DNA of 64,000 nt from Micromonospora profundi (GTDB taxonomy: Bacteria > Actinomycetota > Actinomycetes > Mycobacteriales > Micromonosporaceae), in assembly GCF_011927785.1 (NCBI RefSeq), contig NZ_JAATJK010000001.1, positions 4,497,001 through 4,561,000 of the forward strand, read 5' to 3'. The notes below the pieces were generated by a model. The model did not search any database. It was not told the DNA's origin and saw only the letters and a list, made by a program, of their open reading frames with translations. Both the position numbers and the translations under genes were made by a program. Shown here piece by piece: positions 27,300 through 36,356 of this stretch. Each line of letters begins with the position of its first letter. The first letter of the stretch is position 1.

Positions 27300-28205
27300 T
27301 CACTCCGCGGTCGCGGCCGCCGGCTGCTCGGTGGCGGCCTGCGCCGGCTGCTCAGCCGGGGCGGCGGGCTGCTCGGCGGCGGCAACGGCCGGCTGCTCGG
27401 CCGGGGCGGCCGACTCGTCGGCCTTCTTCGGCTCGAGAAGCTCGCGCTCCCACTCGGTCAGCGGCTCGTCGCTCGCGACACCCTCGGGCTTCTCGTCGGT
27501 GCCCCGACGACGGCCGGAACGCGCGATCAGACCGTCCGCGACGGCGGCGGCGACGACCTTGGTCAGCAGCTCGGCCGAGCGGATCGCGTCGTCGTTACCC
27601 GGGATCGGGAAGTCGACCTCGTCCGGGTCGCAGTTGGTGTCCAGCACCGCGATCACCGGGATGCCCAGCTTGCGGGCCTCGTCGACGGCGATGTGCTCCT
27701 TCTTGGTGTCGACGATCCAGACCGCGGCCGGCAGCTTCTGCATGTCCCGCAGACCACCGAGGGTGCGGGTCAGCTTGATCTTCTCGCGGGAGAGCTGCAG
27801 GGTCTCCTTCTTGGTGTAACCGGCGGCGGTGCCGCTGAGGTCACCCAGGCCCTCCAGCTCCTTCATCCGCTGAAGCCGCTTGTACACGGTCTGGAAGTTG
27901 GTCAGCATGCCACCGAGCCAGCGGTGGTTGACGTACGGCTGACCGACCCGCGTCGCCTGCTCGGCGATGGCCTCCTGGGCCTGCTTCTTGGTGCCGACGA
28001 AGAGGATGCTGCCACCCTCGGCGACGGTCCCACGCACGAACTCGTACGCCTTCTCGATGTACTCGAGGGTCTGGCGCAGGTCGATGATGTAGATGCCGTT
28101 GCGCTCGGTCATGATGAAGCGCTTCATCTTCGGGTTCCAGCGCCGGGTCTGGTGCCCGAAGTGGACACCGCTCTCCAGCAGCTGACGCATGGTCACGACG
28201 GCCAT
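27300..28205 (-). CDS. rpsB: 30S ribosomal protein S2 with Ala/Pro/Gln/Glu-rich tail
   Basis: A 301-residue protein from the ATG at 28205 ([20 protein letters not shown]), which follows AGGAGT at about nine bases; the in-frame start at 28223 is poorer. Residues 1-240 are a normal S2 ([42 protein letters not shown]). The last 45-50 residues are a low-complexity repeat of AEQPA-type units, probably disordered. Tails of this kind occur in actinobacterial S2 proteins. Confidence 0.97.
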   Translation of the reverse strand: MAVVTMRQLLESGVHFGHQTRRWNPKMKRFIMTERNGIYIIDLRQTLEYIEKAYEFVRGTVAEGGSILFVGTKKQAQEAIAEQATRVGQPYVNHRWLGGMLTNFQTVYKRLQRMKELEGLGDLSGTAAGYTKKETLQLSREKIKLTRTLGGLRDMQKLPAAVWIVDTKKEHIAVDEARKLGIPVIAVLDTNCDPDEVDFPIPGNDDAIRSAELLTKVVAAAVADGLIARSGRRRGTDEKPEGVASDEPLTEWERELLEPKKADESAAPAEQPAVAAAEQPAAPAEQPAQAATEQPAAATAE

Positions 28206-28463
28206 GGTTGGGGTACTCCTCAAGGTCCCTGGTTGTCACGCCCGGCCGGTGGCCGGGCGTCCTGGCGCCTGGTCGCCGACCCATGGTGGACCCGACCAAG
28301 ATCGGGACCAGGGAGGCCGTCGCTCCGCGTCGATTCGTGGAGAGGGCGCGCGAGGTCGACCGCGCAAGGCGGTCGCCAGTCGACCAGTGTACGCCCCTCC
28401 CCCGCCCCACAACCCCGGGGTGTACGCGCGGCCCCTTACGCCCCCTTGACCGCGCTACTTCAT

Positions 28464-28503
28464 GGAAACAGTGGCCTCCTCGTCGCCGGAGGCCACTGTT
28501 TCC
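28464..28503 (-). terminator. Terminator downstream of the repeat-bearing membrane protein gene
   Basis: Perfect 16-bp arms GGAAACAGTGGCCTCC (28464-28479) and GGAGGCCACTGTTTCC (28488-28503) with an eight-base loop. It lies about 90 bases past the stop at 28596. The rest of the rpsB upstream region (28206-28463) shows no gene and presumably holds the rpsB promoter. Confidence 0.85.
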
Positions 28504-28595
28504 TGGTTGTTGGGGATCACCGGTCGCCCGGCTCCTCGTTGTCGGGGGATCGGCCGGTCGCCCGAGGTCGTCGACCGCGCGGCGGGCCGGGCGGA

Positions 28596-29837
28596 TCAGC
28601 CCGCGGCGAGGGCGGCGGCCACGAAGAGCACCAGGCCGACGGTCAGGTAGGCAGTCGGCGGACGCAACCAGCCCCTGCCGCTGTCGGACAGCGCCAGACC
28701 TCCGGTTCGCAGCCCGTACAGCCCGTTTGCGAAGATCGGCAGCCCGGCGACCAGGGCGATACCGACCACCACGTTTCCGGCGTCCACCGGATCGCCGGTG
28801 ACGCCCGCCAGCAGCACCCGCACCGCGGGAACCTCGAAGATCAACACCAACAGGGCGAAGAGTACGGCCAGCGCCGGGCGGCGGGTCCGATACACGCCAT
28901 CGGTGGCCGGCGGATACGCGGACGGCTCGGCTGCGGGCAGGTCCGGGCGAGGGCCGATCCCCGGCATCGGCCCGGTCGGCATCTCCAGCGGGTTCGGCTG
29001 CTCACCGCCCCGGTTCGGTTCGACGATCGGGTACCCGCCGAACGGGGCGGGACGGGCATGATCGGCGAGCGCGGCGACCGGCGGATCACCTGCGGACGTC
29101 ACCTGCGCGCCCTCATCGGGGCCTGCCGCCAGCGGGGAGCCCATCCCGGGCGACTCCCGGGCGGCCCGGCGTCCGGGCAACTCGCCGGAGATCTCCGAAG
29201 GATCCCGAGCGGCCCGGCGTCCGGGCAGTTCCCCGGAGATCTCCGAAGGATCCCGGGCGGCCCGACGCCCGGGCAGCTCCCCGGAGACCTCCGACGGGTC
29301 CCGGTCCGCTCGCCATGACCGGCTGGCCCGGTAATCGTCCGGATCCGGCAGGGCCCCACCAAGCGGATCGACCGCTGCGGTACGCCCGGAATCGGCCTCG
29401 ATCGCGCCGAACCGCCCGGGTTGGGCGTCGACGGCACCGAAGCGTCCGGAGTCCGGCTCGGGCGAGGCAAACCGGGCGTTTTCCACGGCCCCAAAACGGC
29501 CCGAGTCCGGCTCGGTCGAGGCGAACCGCGCGACATTCACCGCGCCGAAACGGCCGGAGTCCGGCTCGGTCGTGCCGAACCGCGCCGCATCCACCGCGCC
29601 GAAACGGCCGGAGTCCGGCTCGCCGGTCCGGTCCGGCACGGCCGCGAATCGACCGGACTCGCTCTCGCCGAGGCTGTCCTTCTCGGTGCCCCGCTGCTCG
29701 GGAACGTTGTCGTCCCGGTACCGCGGATCGCCCGTGCCACGCCACTCCGACTCGCCGTAGGCGCGACCTCGCTCGTCGGAATACCAGCGCGGCTCCTGGT
29801 CTTCGGGAAAACTCCGTCGTCCGTCCACGTCCGGCAC
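28596..29837 (-). CDS. Membrane protein with two kinds of long tandem repeats
   Basis: About 413 residues if it starts at the GTG at 29837 ([10 protein letters not shown]); no good ribosome-binding site is visible, so the start is uncertain. The N-terminal 280 residues are charged and repetitive. First comes an 18-residue unit, [18 protein letters not shown], about four times. Then comes a 16-residue unit, RDPSE(V/I)[10 protein letters not shown], three times. A Pro-rich stretch follows, then three hydrophobic helices at the C-terminus ([49 protein letters not shown]). It is probably anchored in the membrane with a long disordered cytoplasmic tail. I do not recognise a family. It is divergent from yraN. 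Confidence 0.7.
   Translation of the reverse strand: MPDVDGRRSFPEDQEPRWYSDERGRAYGESEWRGTGDPRYRDDNVPEQRGTEKDSLGESESGRFAAVPDRTGEPDSGRFGAVDAARFGTTEPDSGRFGAVNVARFASTEPDSGRFGAVENARFASPEPDSGRFGAVDAQPGRFGAIEADSGRTAAVDPLGGALPDPDDYRASRSWRADRDPSEVSGELPGRRAARDPSEISGELPGRRAARDPSEISGELPGRRAARESPGMGSPLAAGPDEGAQVTSAGDPPVAALADHARPAPFGGYPIVEPNRGGEQPNPLEMPTGPMPGIGPRPDLPAAEPSAYPPATDGVYRTRRPALAVLFALLVLIFEVPAVRVLLAGVTGDPVDAGNVVVGIALVAGLPIFANGLYGLRTGGLALSDSGRGWLRPPTAYLTVGLVLFVAAALAAG
29161..29304. repeat. 48-bp tandem repeat, three copies
   Basis: Units start at 29161, 29209 and 29257 with GCGGCCCGGCG or GCGGCCCGACG, and differ at only a few positions. They encode RDPSE(V/I)[10 protein letters not shown] on the minus strand. 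High identity suggests recent or homogenised duplication. Confidence 0.92.
29433..29624. repeat. 54-bp tandem repeat, about 3.5 copies
   Basis: Units share CCGAAACGGCCGGAGTCCGG or close variants, spaced about 54 bases. They encode PDSGRFGAV followed by a variable ARF segment on the minus strand. Confidence 0.88.
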
Positions 29838-29957
29838 CGTATTCGACCGGCTGCGCCGGCGCCATTCCAGGCCCGCGCGTTGAGTGGTCGCCCACCTCAC
29901 CTGGGCACCTGTGCCGCGTCGAGGTTTACCTAGCACACCGCGGGCATGATCGTTCGG

Positions 29958-29984
29958 CTGTCCACAGGACACCAGTTGTCCACA
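29958..29984 (+). promoter_or_regulatory. Pair of DnaA-box-like sites upstream of yraN
   Basis: CTGTCCACA (29958-29966) and TTGTCCACA (29976-29984) lie in the same orientation, 18 bases apart. TTGTCCACA is the preferred DnaA box of high-GC actinomycetes. The pair lies in the 200-base gap between the divergent genes, 55 bases before the yraN start. There are only two boxes and no replication genes nearby, so this is not an origin. Confidence 0.5.
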
Positions 29985-30038
29985 GACGCGGGCATTCGGG
30001 GTCGCGACGGTCGTGTCCGGGCGGGCACCGTGCCGCCC

Positions 30039-30398
30039 ATGACGAAGCGGAACCAGGCGGTCGGCGCGTACGGCGAGCGGTGCGCCGCCCGGCACCTGAC
30101 CGAGGCGGGGTTGCGGCCCATCGCCCGGAACTGGCGCTGCCCCGACGGGGAGATCGACATCATCGCCTGGGACGGGCCGGTCCTCGCCTTCTGCGAGGTG
30201 AAGACCCGCCGGGGCGACGCCTTCGGCACCCCGGCGGAGGCGGTCGTGCCGGCCAAGGCCCGCAGGCTGCGCGGGCTCGCCGCGCGCTGGCTGGCCGAGA
30301 CCGGTACGACCGCCGACGAGGTGCGGTTCGACGTTCTCTCGGTGCGGTTGCCCGACGCCGGTGCGGCCCAGGTCGACCACCTCAAAGGTGCGTTCTGA
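30039..30398 (+). CDS. YraN/UPF0102 family endonuclease-fold protein
   Basis: A 119-residue protein from the ATG at 30039 ([20 protein letters not shown]); a longer frame from 29946 is less likely. It carries the UPF0102 pattern: GAYGE..AARHL, then [30 protein letters not shown] and [13 protein letters not shown]. The D-(x)n-EVK spacing fits a PD-(D/E)XK nuclease fold, probably Holliday-junction-like. It is first of a co-directional set, yraN-comM-dprA. From memory this is the usual actinobacterial order. Confidence 0.9.
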   Translation: MTKRNQAVGAYGERCAARHLTEAGLRPIARNWRCPDGEIDIIAWDGPVLAFCEVKTRRGDAFGTPAEAVVPAKARRLRGLAARWLAETGTTADEVRFDVLSVRLPDAGAAQVDHLKGAF

Positions 30399-30435
30399 TG
30401 CGCGCCGTCCGAGGGCGGGCCGGCGGTGACGTGCC

Positions 30436-31956
30436 GTGAGCTACGCGAAGGTGCTGTGCGTAGGGCTGGTCGGAGTCACCGGCCACCTCGTCGAGGTCGA
30501 GGCCGACCTGGCTGCCGGACTGCCGGCGGTGGTGATCTCCGGGCTACCGGACACCGCACTGCACGAGGCCCGGGACCGGGTCCGCGCCGCTGTGGTCAAC
30601 TCCGGCCAGCGCTGGCCCAACCGGCGGATCACTCTGAACCTGCTGCCGGCCACGCTGCCGAAGTTCGGCTCGGCGTTCGACCTGGCCATCGCCGCCGCGC
30701 TGCTGGGCGGTTCGGGTGAGCTGCCGCTGCTGCCCCTGGAGGGGGTGGTGGTCCTCGGGGAGCTGGGGCTGGACGGGACCGTCCGACCGGTACGTGGGGT
30801 CCTGCCGATGGTCGCCGCCGCGGCCAAGGCCGGCGTCGGCCGGGTGATCGTTCCCGTCGGCAACGCCGCCGAGGCGGCGGTCATCCCCGGCGTACGGGTA
30901 CGGGCCGTGGACACCCTGCATCGGCTGGTCGCCTTCGTCCGCGACGGCAGCCCGCTGATCGACCCTCCGGCGGCCACCTCGACGCCGACCACCGGCGGCC
31001 CGGATCTCGCCGACGTCGCCGGGCAGCAGATGGGTCGGCGCGCGCTTGAGGTCGCCGCCGCAGGCGGGCACCACGTGGCGCTGCTCGGTCCACCGGGAGC
31101 CGGCAAGACGATGCTCGCCGAACGGCTGCCGTCGATCCTGCCCGAGTTGGAGGACGACGAGGCGTTGGAGGTGACGGCGCTGCACTCGGTCGCCGGGCTG
31201 CTGCCACCGGGTGGCCGGTTGCTGCGCCGCCCACCGTTCCAGGCCCCGCACCACACCGCCACGGTCCCGTCGCTTGTCGGCGGTGGTTCCGGTTTGGCCC
31301 GTCCCGGCGCGGTGTCGCTCGCCCACCGGGGGGTGCTGTTTCTGGATGAAGCTCCCGAATTCAGCAAGGGCGCCCTGGAAGCGTTGCGGCAGCCGCTGGA
31401 GAACGGCCGCGTGCAGTTGAGCCGCAGCGGAGGCGGCACCGTCTACCCGGCCCGGACACAGCTGGTGCTCGCGGCCAATCCGTGCCCGTGCGCGAAACCG
31501 GCAGGCGACGCGTACTGCGAGTGCTCGCCGCTGGCCCGCCGCCGCTACCTGGGTCGGCTCTCCGGGCCGCTGCTCGACCGCATCGACGTCCAGGTGCGGC
31601 TCATGCCGTTGCGGGCCGCGGAGCTGATGGCGGCCGAGGGCGACGCCGAGTCCTCGATGACGGTCGCCGCGCGGGTGGCGGCGGCCCGGCAGGCGGCGGC
31701 CAAACGCTGGGCCGGCCTCGGCCGGCGGCTCAACGCCGAGGTGGAAGGCCCGCATCTGCGCCGGCCGCCGTGGCGGCTGCCGGCGCAGGCCACCGCCGAG
31801 CTGCGCAAACGACTCGACTCCGGGTCGCTGTCGGCGCGTGGCTTCGACCGGGTGATCCGTTTGGCCTGGACCATCGCGGATCTGGACGGCCGGGACCGGC
31901 CGGACCGCGATGACGTACGGGAGGCGATCCAACTACGGACGGGGGAGCAAGCGTGA
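30436..31956 (+). CDS. comM: YifB/ComM-family AAA+ ATPase (Mg-chelatase-like)
   Basis: A 506-residue protein from a GTG at 30436. The N-terminal 180 residues form the ChlI-like/Lon-type fold ([43 protein letters not shown]). The AAA+ core has Walker [14 protein letters not shown], the [10 protein letters not shown] segment, Walker [12 protein letters not shown] and a C-terminal Mg-chelatase helical domain. In Vibrio and Haemophilus ComM is a branch-migration helicase for natural transformation. In an actinomycete a wider recombination role is likely. Its stop overlaps the dprA start by four bases. Confidence 0.94.
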   Translation: MSYAKVLCVGLVGVTGHLVEVEADLAAGLPAVVISGLPDTALHEARDRVRAAVVNSGQRWPNRRITLNLLPATLPKFGSAFDLAIAAALLGGSGELPLLPLEGVVVLGELGLDGTVRPVRGVLPMVAAAAKAGVGRVIVPVGNAAEAAVIPGVRVRAVDTLHRLVAFVRDGSPLIDPPAATSTPTTGGPDLADVAGQQMGRRALEVAAAGGHHVALLGPPGAGKTMLAERLPSILPELEDDEALEVTALHSVAGLLPPGGRLLRRPPFQAPHHTATVPSLVGGGSGLARPGAVSLAHRGVLFLDEAPEFSKGALEALRQPLENGRVQLSRSGGGTVYPARTQLVLAANPCPCAKPAGDAYCECSPLARRRYLGRLSGPLLDRIDVQVRLMPLRAAELMAAEGDAESSMTVAARVAAARQAAAKRWAGLGRRLNAEVEGPHLRRPPWRLPAQATAELRKRLDSGSLSARGFDRVIRLAWTIADLDGRDRPDRDDVREAIQLRTGEQA

Positions 31957-33179
31957 GCGGCACCGACGAGGAGCGCAGGCTGGCCCGGGTGGCACTGACC
32001 TGGCTCGCCGAACCAGGCACCCGAGCCGTGTACCAACTGGTCGACCGTCTGGGCCCGGTGGCGACCCTGGACCTGCTGCTCGACGGCGGCAGTCCCGACG
32101 GCCAACTGAACGGCACTGTGGCGGCCCGGTCGGCGGCCGGTGACGCGCGGGCGGTGGCAGCCGAAGCCCTCGACCGGGCGGACCGGCTCGGCGCCCGGCT
32201 GGTCACCCCTGACGACGACGAGTGGCCTACCCGGGTGGCGGGCCTGGCCAAGCTGCGCCTACCGGACGCCAGCCGCCGGGTGGACGTCGAGACCGCCCCA
32301 CCACTCTGCTTCTGGGTACGCGGTGGCTGGCCGCTCGGCGAAGCGCTGGACCGCTCGGTGGCAGTGGTCGGGGCACGGGCCGCCACCGGTTACGGGCAGC
32401 ACGTCGCCACCGAGTTGGGGTACGGGCTGGCCGAGCGGGACTGGACTGTCGTCTCCGGTGGGGCGTTCGGCATCGACGCGGCCGCCCACCGTGGCGCCCT
32501 CAACGCCGGCGGGGTGACAGTGGCGGTGCTGGCCTGCGGGGTGGACCGGCCGTACCCGGTCGGCAACACCGCTCTCTTCGACCGGATCGCCGACACCGGG
32601 CTGCTGGTCAGCGAGTGGCCGCCCGGCGCCGAGCCGCTGCGGCCCCGGTTCCTGATCCGCAACAGGGTCATCGCCGCAGGCACGGTCGGCACCGTTGTGG
32701 TGGAGGCGTCGGCGCGCAGCGGCGCGACGCAGACCGCCCGCCGGGCCATCTACACCGGCCGCGTGACGATGGTGGTCCCCGGGCCGGTGACCTCGGCGAT
32801 GTCCGTCGGCGTGCACGAACTGCTCCGCGAGCAGCCGAAGGTGCGGCTGGTCACCGGCGTGGCACACGTCCTGGAGGAGGTGGGCCGGATCGGCGCGGAC
32901 CTCGCCCCGCTCGCCAGAGGCCCGCAGCGGCCCGCCGACACCCTCGATGACGACGCGCGGTCGTTGCTGGAGGCGCTGCCCCGCCGAGGCGTACGGGGTG
33001 TGGACGCGCTCGCGGCCCGCGCCGGTGTGGACCTGCGCACCGCGTTGCGCAAACTGTCGCTGTTGGAGGAGTTGGCCCTCGTGGCGCGCCGCGAGGACGG
33101 CTACGCCCTCGCCCCACCCGCCAGCCCGAAGCGAGGGACGCCGGCAACAACGGAGACGGAGACCCCCGGGTCGTTATAG
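31953..33179 (+). CDS. dprA: DNA processing protein DprA/Smf
   Basis: A 408-residue protein that loads RecA on incoming single-stranded DNA in competent bacteria and is widely kept in non-competent ones. It contains an N-terminal helical region and the Rossmann-like core. Visible core motifs are AVVGARAATGYGQHVA, VVSGGAFGIDAAAHRGAL, TVAVLACGVDRPYPV, PRFLIRNRVIAA and ARSGATQTARRAI. A C-terminal winged helix follows at about residues 325-390. The GTG start overlaps the comM stop (GTGA), so translation is coupled. Confidence 0.95.
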   Translation: MSGTDEERRLARVALTWLAEPGTRAVYQLVDRLGPVATLDLLLDGGSPDGQLNGTVAARSAAGDARAVAAEALDRADRLGARLVTPDDDEWPTRVAGLAKLRLPDASRRVDVETAPPLCFWVRGGWPLGEALDRSVAVVGARAATGYGQHVATELGYGLAERDWTVVSGGAFGIDAAAHRGALNAGGVTVAVLACGVDRPYPVGNTALFDRIADTGLLVSEWPPGAEPLRPRFLIRNRVIAAGTVGTVVVEASARSGATQTARRAIYTGRVTMVVPGPVTSAMSVGVHELLREQPKVRLVTGVAHVLEEVGRIGADLAPLARGPQRPADTLDDDARSLLEALPRRGVRGVDALAARAGVDLRTALRKLSLLEELALVARREDGYALAPPASPKRGTPATTETETPGSL

Positions 33180-33217
33180 GTCCCCTGTCCACGGCCAGAA
33201 CACCTACCATCGCCGGC

Positions 33218-33952
33218 ATGGCAACGCGGCTCGTACAGATCAACATGAAGGCTCGGGACCACTCCGCGCTCGGCGCATTCTGGGCGGCGGCGCTCGGCTG
33301 GGAAATGTCCAGCGAGGGACCCGGCGTGACAAACCTCGAACCGGAGGGCTTCGTCTATCCCGACCCAGTGGCCGTCTGCATCGACCTCGTCGCCTACCCG
33401 GACGTGAAGACGGTGAAGAACCGCGTGCACGTCGACCTCGCCACCGGTTCGGCAGCCCATCACGCGGAGTTGGTCACACGCCTGATGGACCTCGGCGCGA
33501 CACCCGCCGACGTCGGCCAGGGTGACGTCCCCTGGACGGTCCTGGCCGATCCGGAGGGCAACGAGTTCTGCGTGCTGGACTGGCGCGACGCGATCCGGGA
33601 CACCGGACCGATCGCCACTGTCGTTGTCGACTGCGCGGATCCGCGGGCGATGGCACGCTTCTGGGGCGAGGCCACGGACTGGACCGTGCACAAGGTGACC
33701 GACCACAACGCCGTACTGCGGTCGGCAAAGGGCGTCGGCCCCTATCTGCAGTTCCTCCGCACACCTGAGGTGAAGACCGGGTGGAACCGCGTCCACCTCG
33801 ACGTCCGGCCGTACCCGGGTGACGACGTGGAGACCGAGGCGGCCAGACTGCGCACTCTGGGCGCCACAGCCATCGGCCTGGGCCCGGACGTCCCGTGGAC
33901 GGTCCTCGCCGATCCGGAAGGCAACGAGTTCTGCCTCCTCTCCCCAGCCTGA
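33218..33952 (+). CDS. Two-domain VOC (glyoxalase/bleomycin-resistance-like) protein
   Basis: A 244-residue protein made of two vicinal-oxygen-chelate modules. Module 1 is residues 1-125 (INMKARDHSALGAFWAAALGWEM .. NRVHVDLATG .. WTVLADPEGNEFCVL). Module 2 is residues 130-244 (VVDCADPRAMARFWGEATDW .. NRVHLDVRPYP .. WTVLADPEGNEFCLL). The internal repeat is strong (WTVLADPEGNEFC occurs twice), which indicates duplication. Members bind or modify small hydrophobic compounds, including antibiotics; the ligand is unknown. It lies 38 bases after dprA. Confidence 0.88.
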   Translation: MATRLVQINMKARDHSALGAFWAAALGWEMSSEGPGVTNLEPEGFVYPDPVAVCIDLVAYPDVKTVKNRVHVDLATGSAAHHAELVTRLMDLGATPADVGQGDVPWTVLADPEGNEFCVLDWRDAIRDTGPIATVVVDCADPRAMARFWGEATDWTVHKVTDHNAVLRSAKGVGPYLQFLRTPEVKTGWNRVHLDVRPYPGDDVETEAARLRTLGATAIGLGPDVPWTVLADPEGNEFCLLSPA

Positions 33953-34140
33953 CCGCAACCCTCGTCAGCCACGCACGACTGCCACCACGGCCCGGCTCGA
34001 CCGTAGGCTGGTCCCGTGCGCGCAGTCAGTGAGGACGCCCGGCCCGATCGACAGGCCCGCGTGACCGCGCGATCGGCACGGCCGTGGCAGTCGACTCGGT
34101 CAGCGCCGGCGGCTCGGCCGGCTCGGTCGGTGCGACAGCG

Positions 34141-35130
34141 ATGAGCCGTACCGACCGGGGCAGCCGGGCCATGCACCAGGCGCTACCACCGCCGCTGCGC
34201 GACGCCGTTGACGACTTCGCCGAGCACCTGTCCCGGGTGCGTAACCGTTCGGCGCACACCGTCCGCGCGTACGTCACGGATGTCGTCTCGCTGCTCGACC
34301 ACGCCGTACGGATGGGCTGCGTGGAGCTGGCCGAGCTGGACCTGTCCGTGCTGCGCAGCTGGTTGGCGCGGCAGCGAACCACCGGTGCGGCCCGCACCTC
34401 GTTGGCGCGGCGGGCCGCTTCGGCGCGGGCGTTCAGCGCGTGGGCTCACCGGGCTGGGCTGCTCCCCTCCGACGTGGGTGCCGCGCTGGCCAGCCCTCGC
34501 GCGCACCGGGAGCTGCCCACCGTCCTGCGCGCCGACCAGGCCGCCGCCCTGGTCGAGGCACCTGCCCGACCGGCACCGCCGGCAGCCGAGCCGTCATCGG
34601 ACTCGGCAGAAACCGCAGCGGTCGAGGCGGTGCCGCTGCGCGACCGGGTGCTGCTGGAACTGCTCTACGCCACAGGCGTGCGGATCAGCGAGGCCTGCGG
34701 CCTGGATGTCGGGGACGTCGACCACGGTCGTCGGGTGATCCGGGTGTTCGGCAAGGGCGGGCGGGAGCGCTCGGTGCCGTACGGGGTGCCGGCACAGCGT
34801 GCCCTGGACGACTGGCTGCGCCGAGGCCGGCCGGCACTGGTCGGCGGCCACTCGGGTGACGCGCTACTGCTCGGCGCGCGAGGTGGACGGCTCAACCCGA
34901 CCACCGCGCGGCAGGTCGTCGGCGCGTACGCCGAAGCCGCAGGCCTCCCCAGGACCAGCCCGCACGGCCTGCGTCACTCCGCAGCCACCCACCTGCTGGA
35001 AGGCGGTGCGGACCTGCGTGCCGTCCAGGAGCTGCTCGGCCACTCGTCGCTTGCCAGCACCCAGATCTACACGCACGTCTCGGTCGAGCGGCTGCGTGCG
35101 GCGTACCGGCAGGCGCACCCCCGCGCCTGA
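34141..35130 (+). CDS. xerC: Tyrosine site-specific recombinase XerC
   Basis: About 329 residues from the ATG at 34141; an ATG at 34171 and a GTG at 34084 are alternatives. The N-terminal SAM-like DNA-binding domain (FAEHLSRVRNRSAHTVRAYVTDV) precedes a Pro/Ala-rich insert of about 30 residues. The catalytic domain shows Arg in GVRISEACGL, Lys in FGKGGRERSVPY, HGLRHSAATHLL, LGHSS and the nucleophile Tyr in STQIYTHVS. It resolves chromosome dimers at dif with a partner Xer protein. It belongs to the conserved core here, not to a phage. Confidence 0.93.
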   Translation: MSRTDRGSRAMHQALPPPLRDAVDDFAEHLSRVRNRSAHTVRAYVTDVVSLLDHAVRMGCVELAELDLSVLRSWLARQRTTGAARTSLARRAASARAFSAWAHRAGLLPSDVGAALASPRAHRELPTVLRADQAAALVEAPARPAPPAAEPSSDSAETAAVEAVPLRDRVLLELLYATGVRISEACGLDVGDVDHGRRVIRVFGKGGRERSVPYGVPAQRALDDWLRRGRPALVGGHSGDALLLGARGGRLNPTTARQVVGAYAEAAGLPRTSPHGLRHSAATHLLEGGADLRAVQELLGHSSLASTQIYTHVSVERLRAAYRQAHPRA

Positions 35131-35174
35131 TCAACGGGCGGAGGACGAGAAGCCTCGGCGGTTACGATCATCAA

Positions 35175-36356
35175 GTGAGCGTCCCGCAGCCCCCCGAGCC
35201 GATCCCGGGCGCCCGCCTGCTCTTCTCCCTGGACCCGGCGGTCAGCCACCTCAACCACGGCTCGTTCGGCGCCGTACCGATCGCCGTGCAGCGAGCCCAG
35301 CAGCGGCTGCGCGACGAGATGGAGTCCAACCCTCTGCGGTTCTTCACCCAGGGGCTCGTCGACCGGATCGCGCACACCCGCCGTCACCTCGCCGGGTTCC
35401 TGGGTGCCGACCCGGACGGCAGCGCCCTGGTGGGCAACACGACCACAGGCGTCGCCGTGGTGCTCCAGTCGGTGGGCCTGCAACCCGGTGACGAGGTGGT
35501 CAGCACCGATCACGGGTACGGGGCGGTGAGCCTGGCCATCGAGCGCGAGTGCCGGCGCACCGGGGCGGTCAGCCGGGTCCTGCCGATCCCGCTGGACGCC
35601 ACCGACGAGCAGATCGTGCAGACCATCCGCGCCGGCCTGCGCCCCGGGCGTACCCGGCTGCTCGTCATCGACCAGCTCACCTCGGCCACGGCCAAGCTCT
35701 TCCCGACCGCCGCCATCGTCGGAGTGGCCCGCGAACACGGCGTGCCGGTTCTGGTGGACGCCGCGCACGCCCCGGGCATGCTGGCGGCCACTGTGGCAAG
35801 CATCGGCGCCGACTTCTGGGCCGGCAACATGCACAAGTGGGCGTACGCCCCACGCGGGACCGCCGTACTGACTGTGGCACCGCAGTGGCGGGACCGGATC
35901 GAGCCGCTCGTGGTCTCCTGGGAGCAGGACTCCGGCTTTCCGGCCCGGGTCGAGTGGCAGGCGACTCTCGACTACACCTCCTGGTTGGCTGCCCCGGCTG
36001 GCCTGTTCACGATGCGCAGTCTCGGTGTGGACCGGGTGCGGGCGCACAATGCCGCGCTCGCCGCGTACGGCCAGCGGGTGGTCGGGGACGCGCTGGGAGT
36101 GCGCCCCGCCGACCTGCCCGCGCCCGGCGGGCCGGGGGTGTCCCTGCGCCTCATTCCGCTGCCTGCCGGCACGGCAACCACCATCGACGCGGCGCGGGCG
36201 TTGCAGACGCGGATCAGCGAACGCCTCGCCACCGAGGTTGCGGTGATGAGCTGGAGCGGCCGGGGGTGGCTGCGGCTGACCGGTCAGGTCTACAACATGG
36301 CCGACGAGTACGAGCGGCTGGCCGTGCGCCTGCCGGCCCTGCTCGCCCAACGCTGA
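35175..36356 (+). CDS. PLP-dependent class V aminotransferase, isopenicillin-N-epimerase-like
   Basis: A 393-residue fold-type I enzyme. It begins with LNHGSFGAVP, the usual class V opening. Asp195 in VLVDAAHAPG should contact the PLP pyridine nitrogen and Lys221 in GNMHKWAYAPRG forms the Schiff base. The C-terminus carries a substrate Arg in VYNMADEYERL-type context. Relatives act on cysteine, isopenicillin N or ergothioneine intermediates. No biosynthetic cluster is adjacent, so the reaction is unassigned. The facing M23-like gene runs into it from the opposite strand. Confidence 0.88.
   Translation: MSVPQPPEPIPGARLLFSLDPAVSHLNHGSFGAVPIAVQRAQQRLRDEMESNPLRFFTQGLVDRIAHTRRHLAGFLGADPDGSALVGNTTTGVAVVLQSVGLQPGDEVVSTDHGYGAVSLAIERECRRTGAVSRVLPIPLDATDEQIVQTIRAGLRPGRTRLLVIDQLTSATAKLFPTAAIVGVAREHGVPVLVDAAHAPGMLAATVASIGADFWAGNMHKWAYAPRGTAVLTVAPQWRDRIEPLVVSWEQDSGFPARVEWQATLDYTSWLAAPAGLFTMRSLGVDRVRAHNAALAAYGQRVVGDALGVRPADLPAPGGPGVSLRLIPLPAGTATTIDAARALQTRISERLATEVAVMSWSGRGWLRLTGQVYNMADEYERLAVRLPALLAQR

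Noticed and set aside
28206..28223. Longer S2 protein starting at 28223
   Set aside because: The ATG at 28205 has a better ribosome-binding site and begins at the standard S2 N-terminus.
29958..29984. Possible replication origin
   Set aside because: Only two DnaA-like boxes, no dnaA, dnaN or gyrB nearby, and no AT-rich unwinding region.
34141..35130. Integrase marking a prophage or integrative element
   Set aside because: It is a standard XerC in the conserved dprA-xerC-rnhB neighbourhood, with no phage genes, att sites or tRNA next to it.
35067..36356. Extension of the M23-like protein across the aminotransferase gene
   Set aside because: The residues mirror the antisense of a well-supported enzyme. 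A real protein tail of that length is not supported, so only the start and M23 domain are listed.
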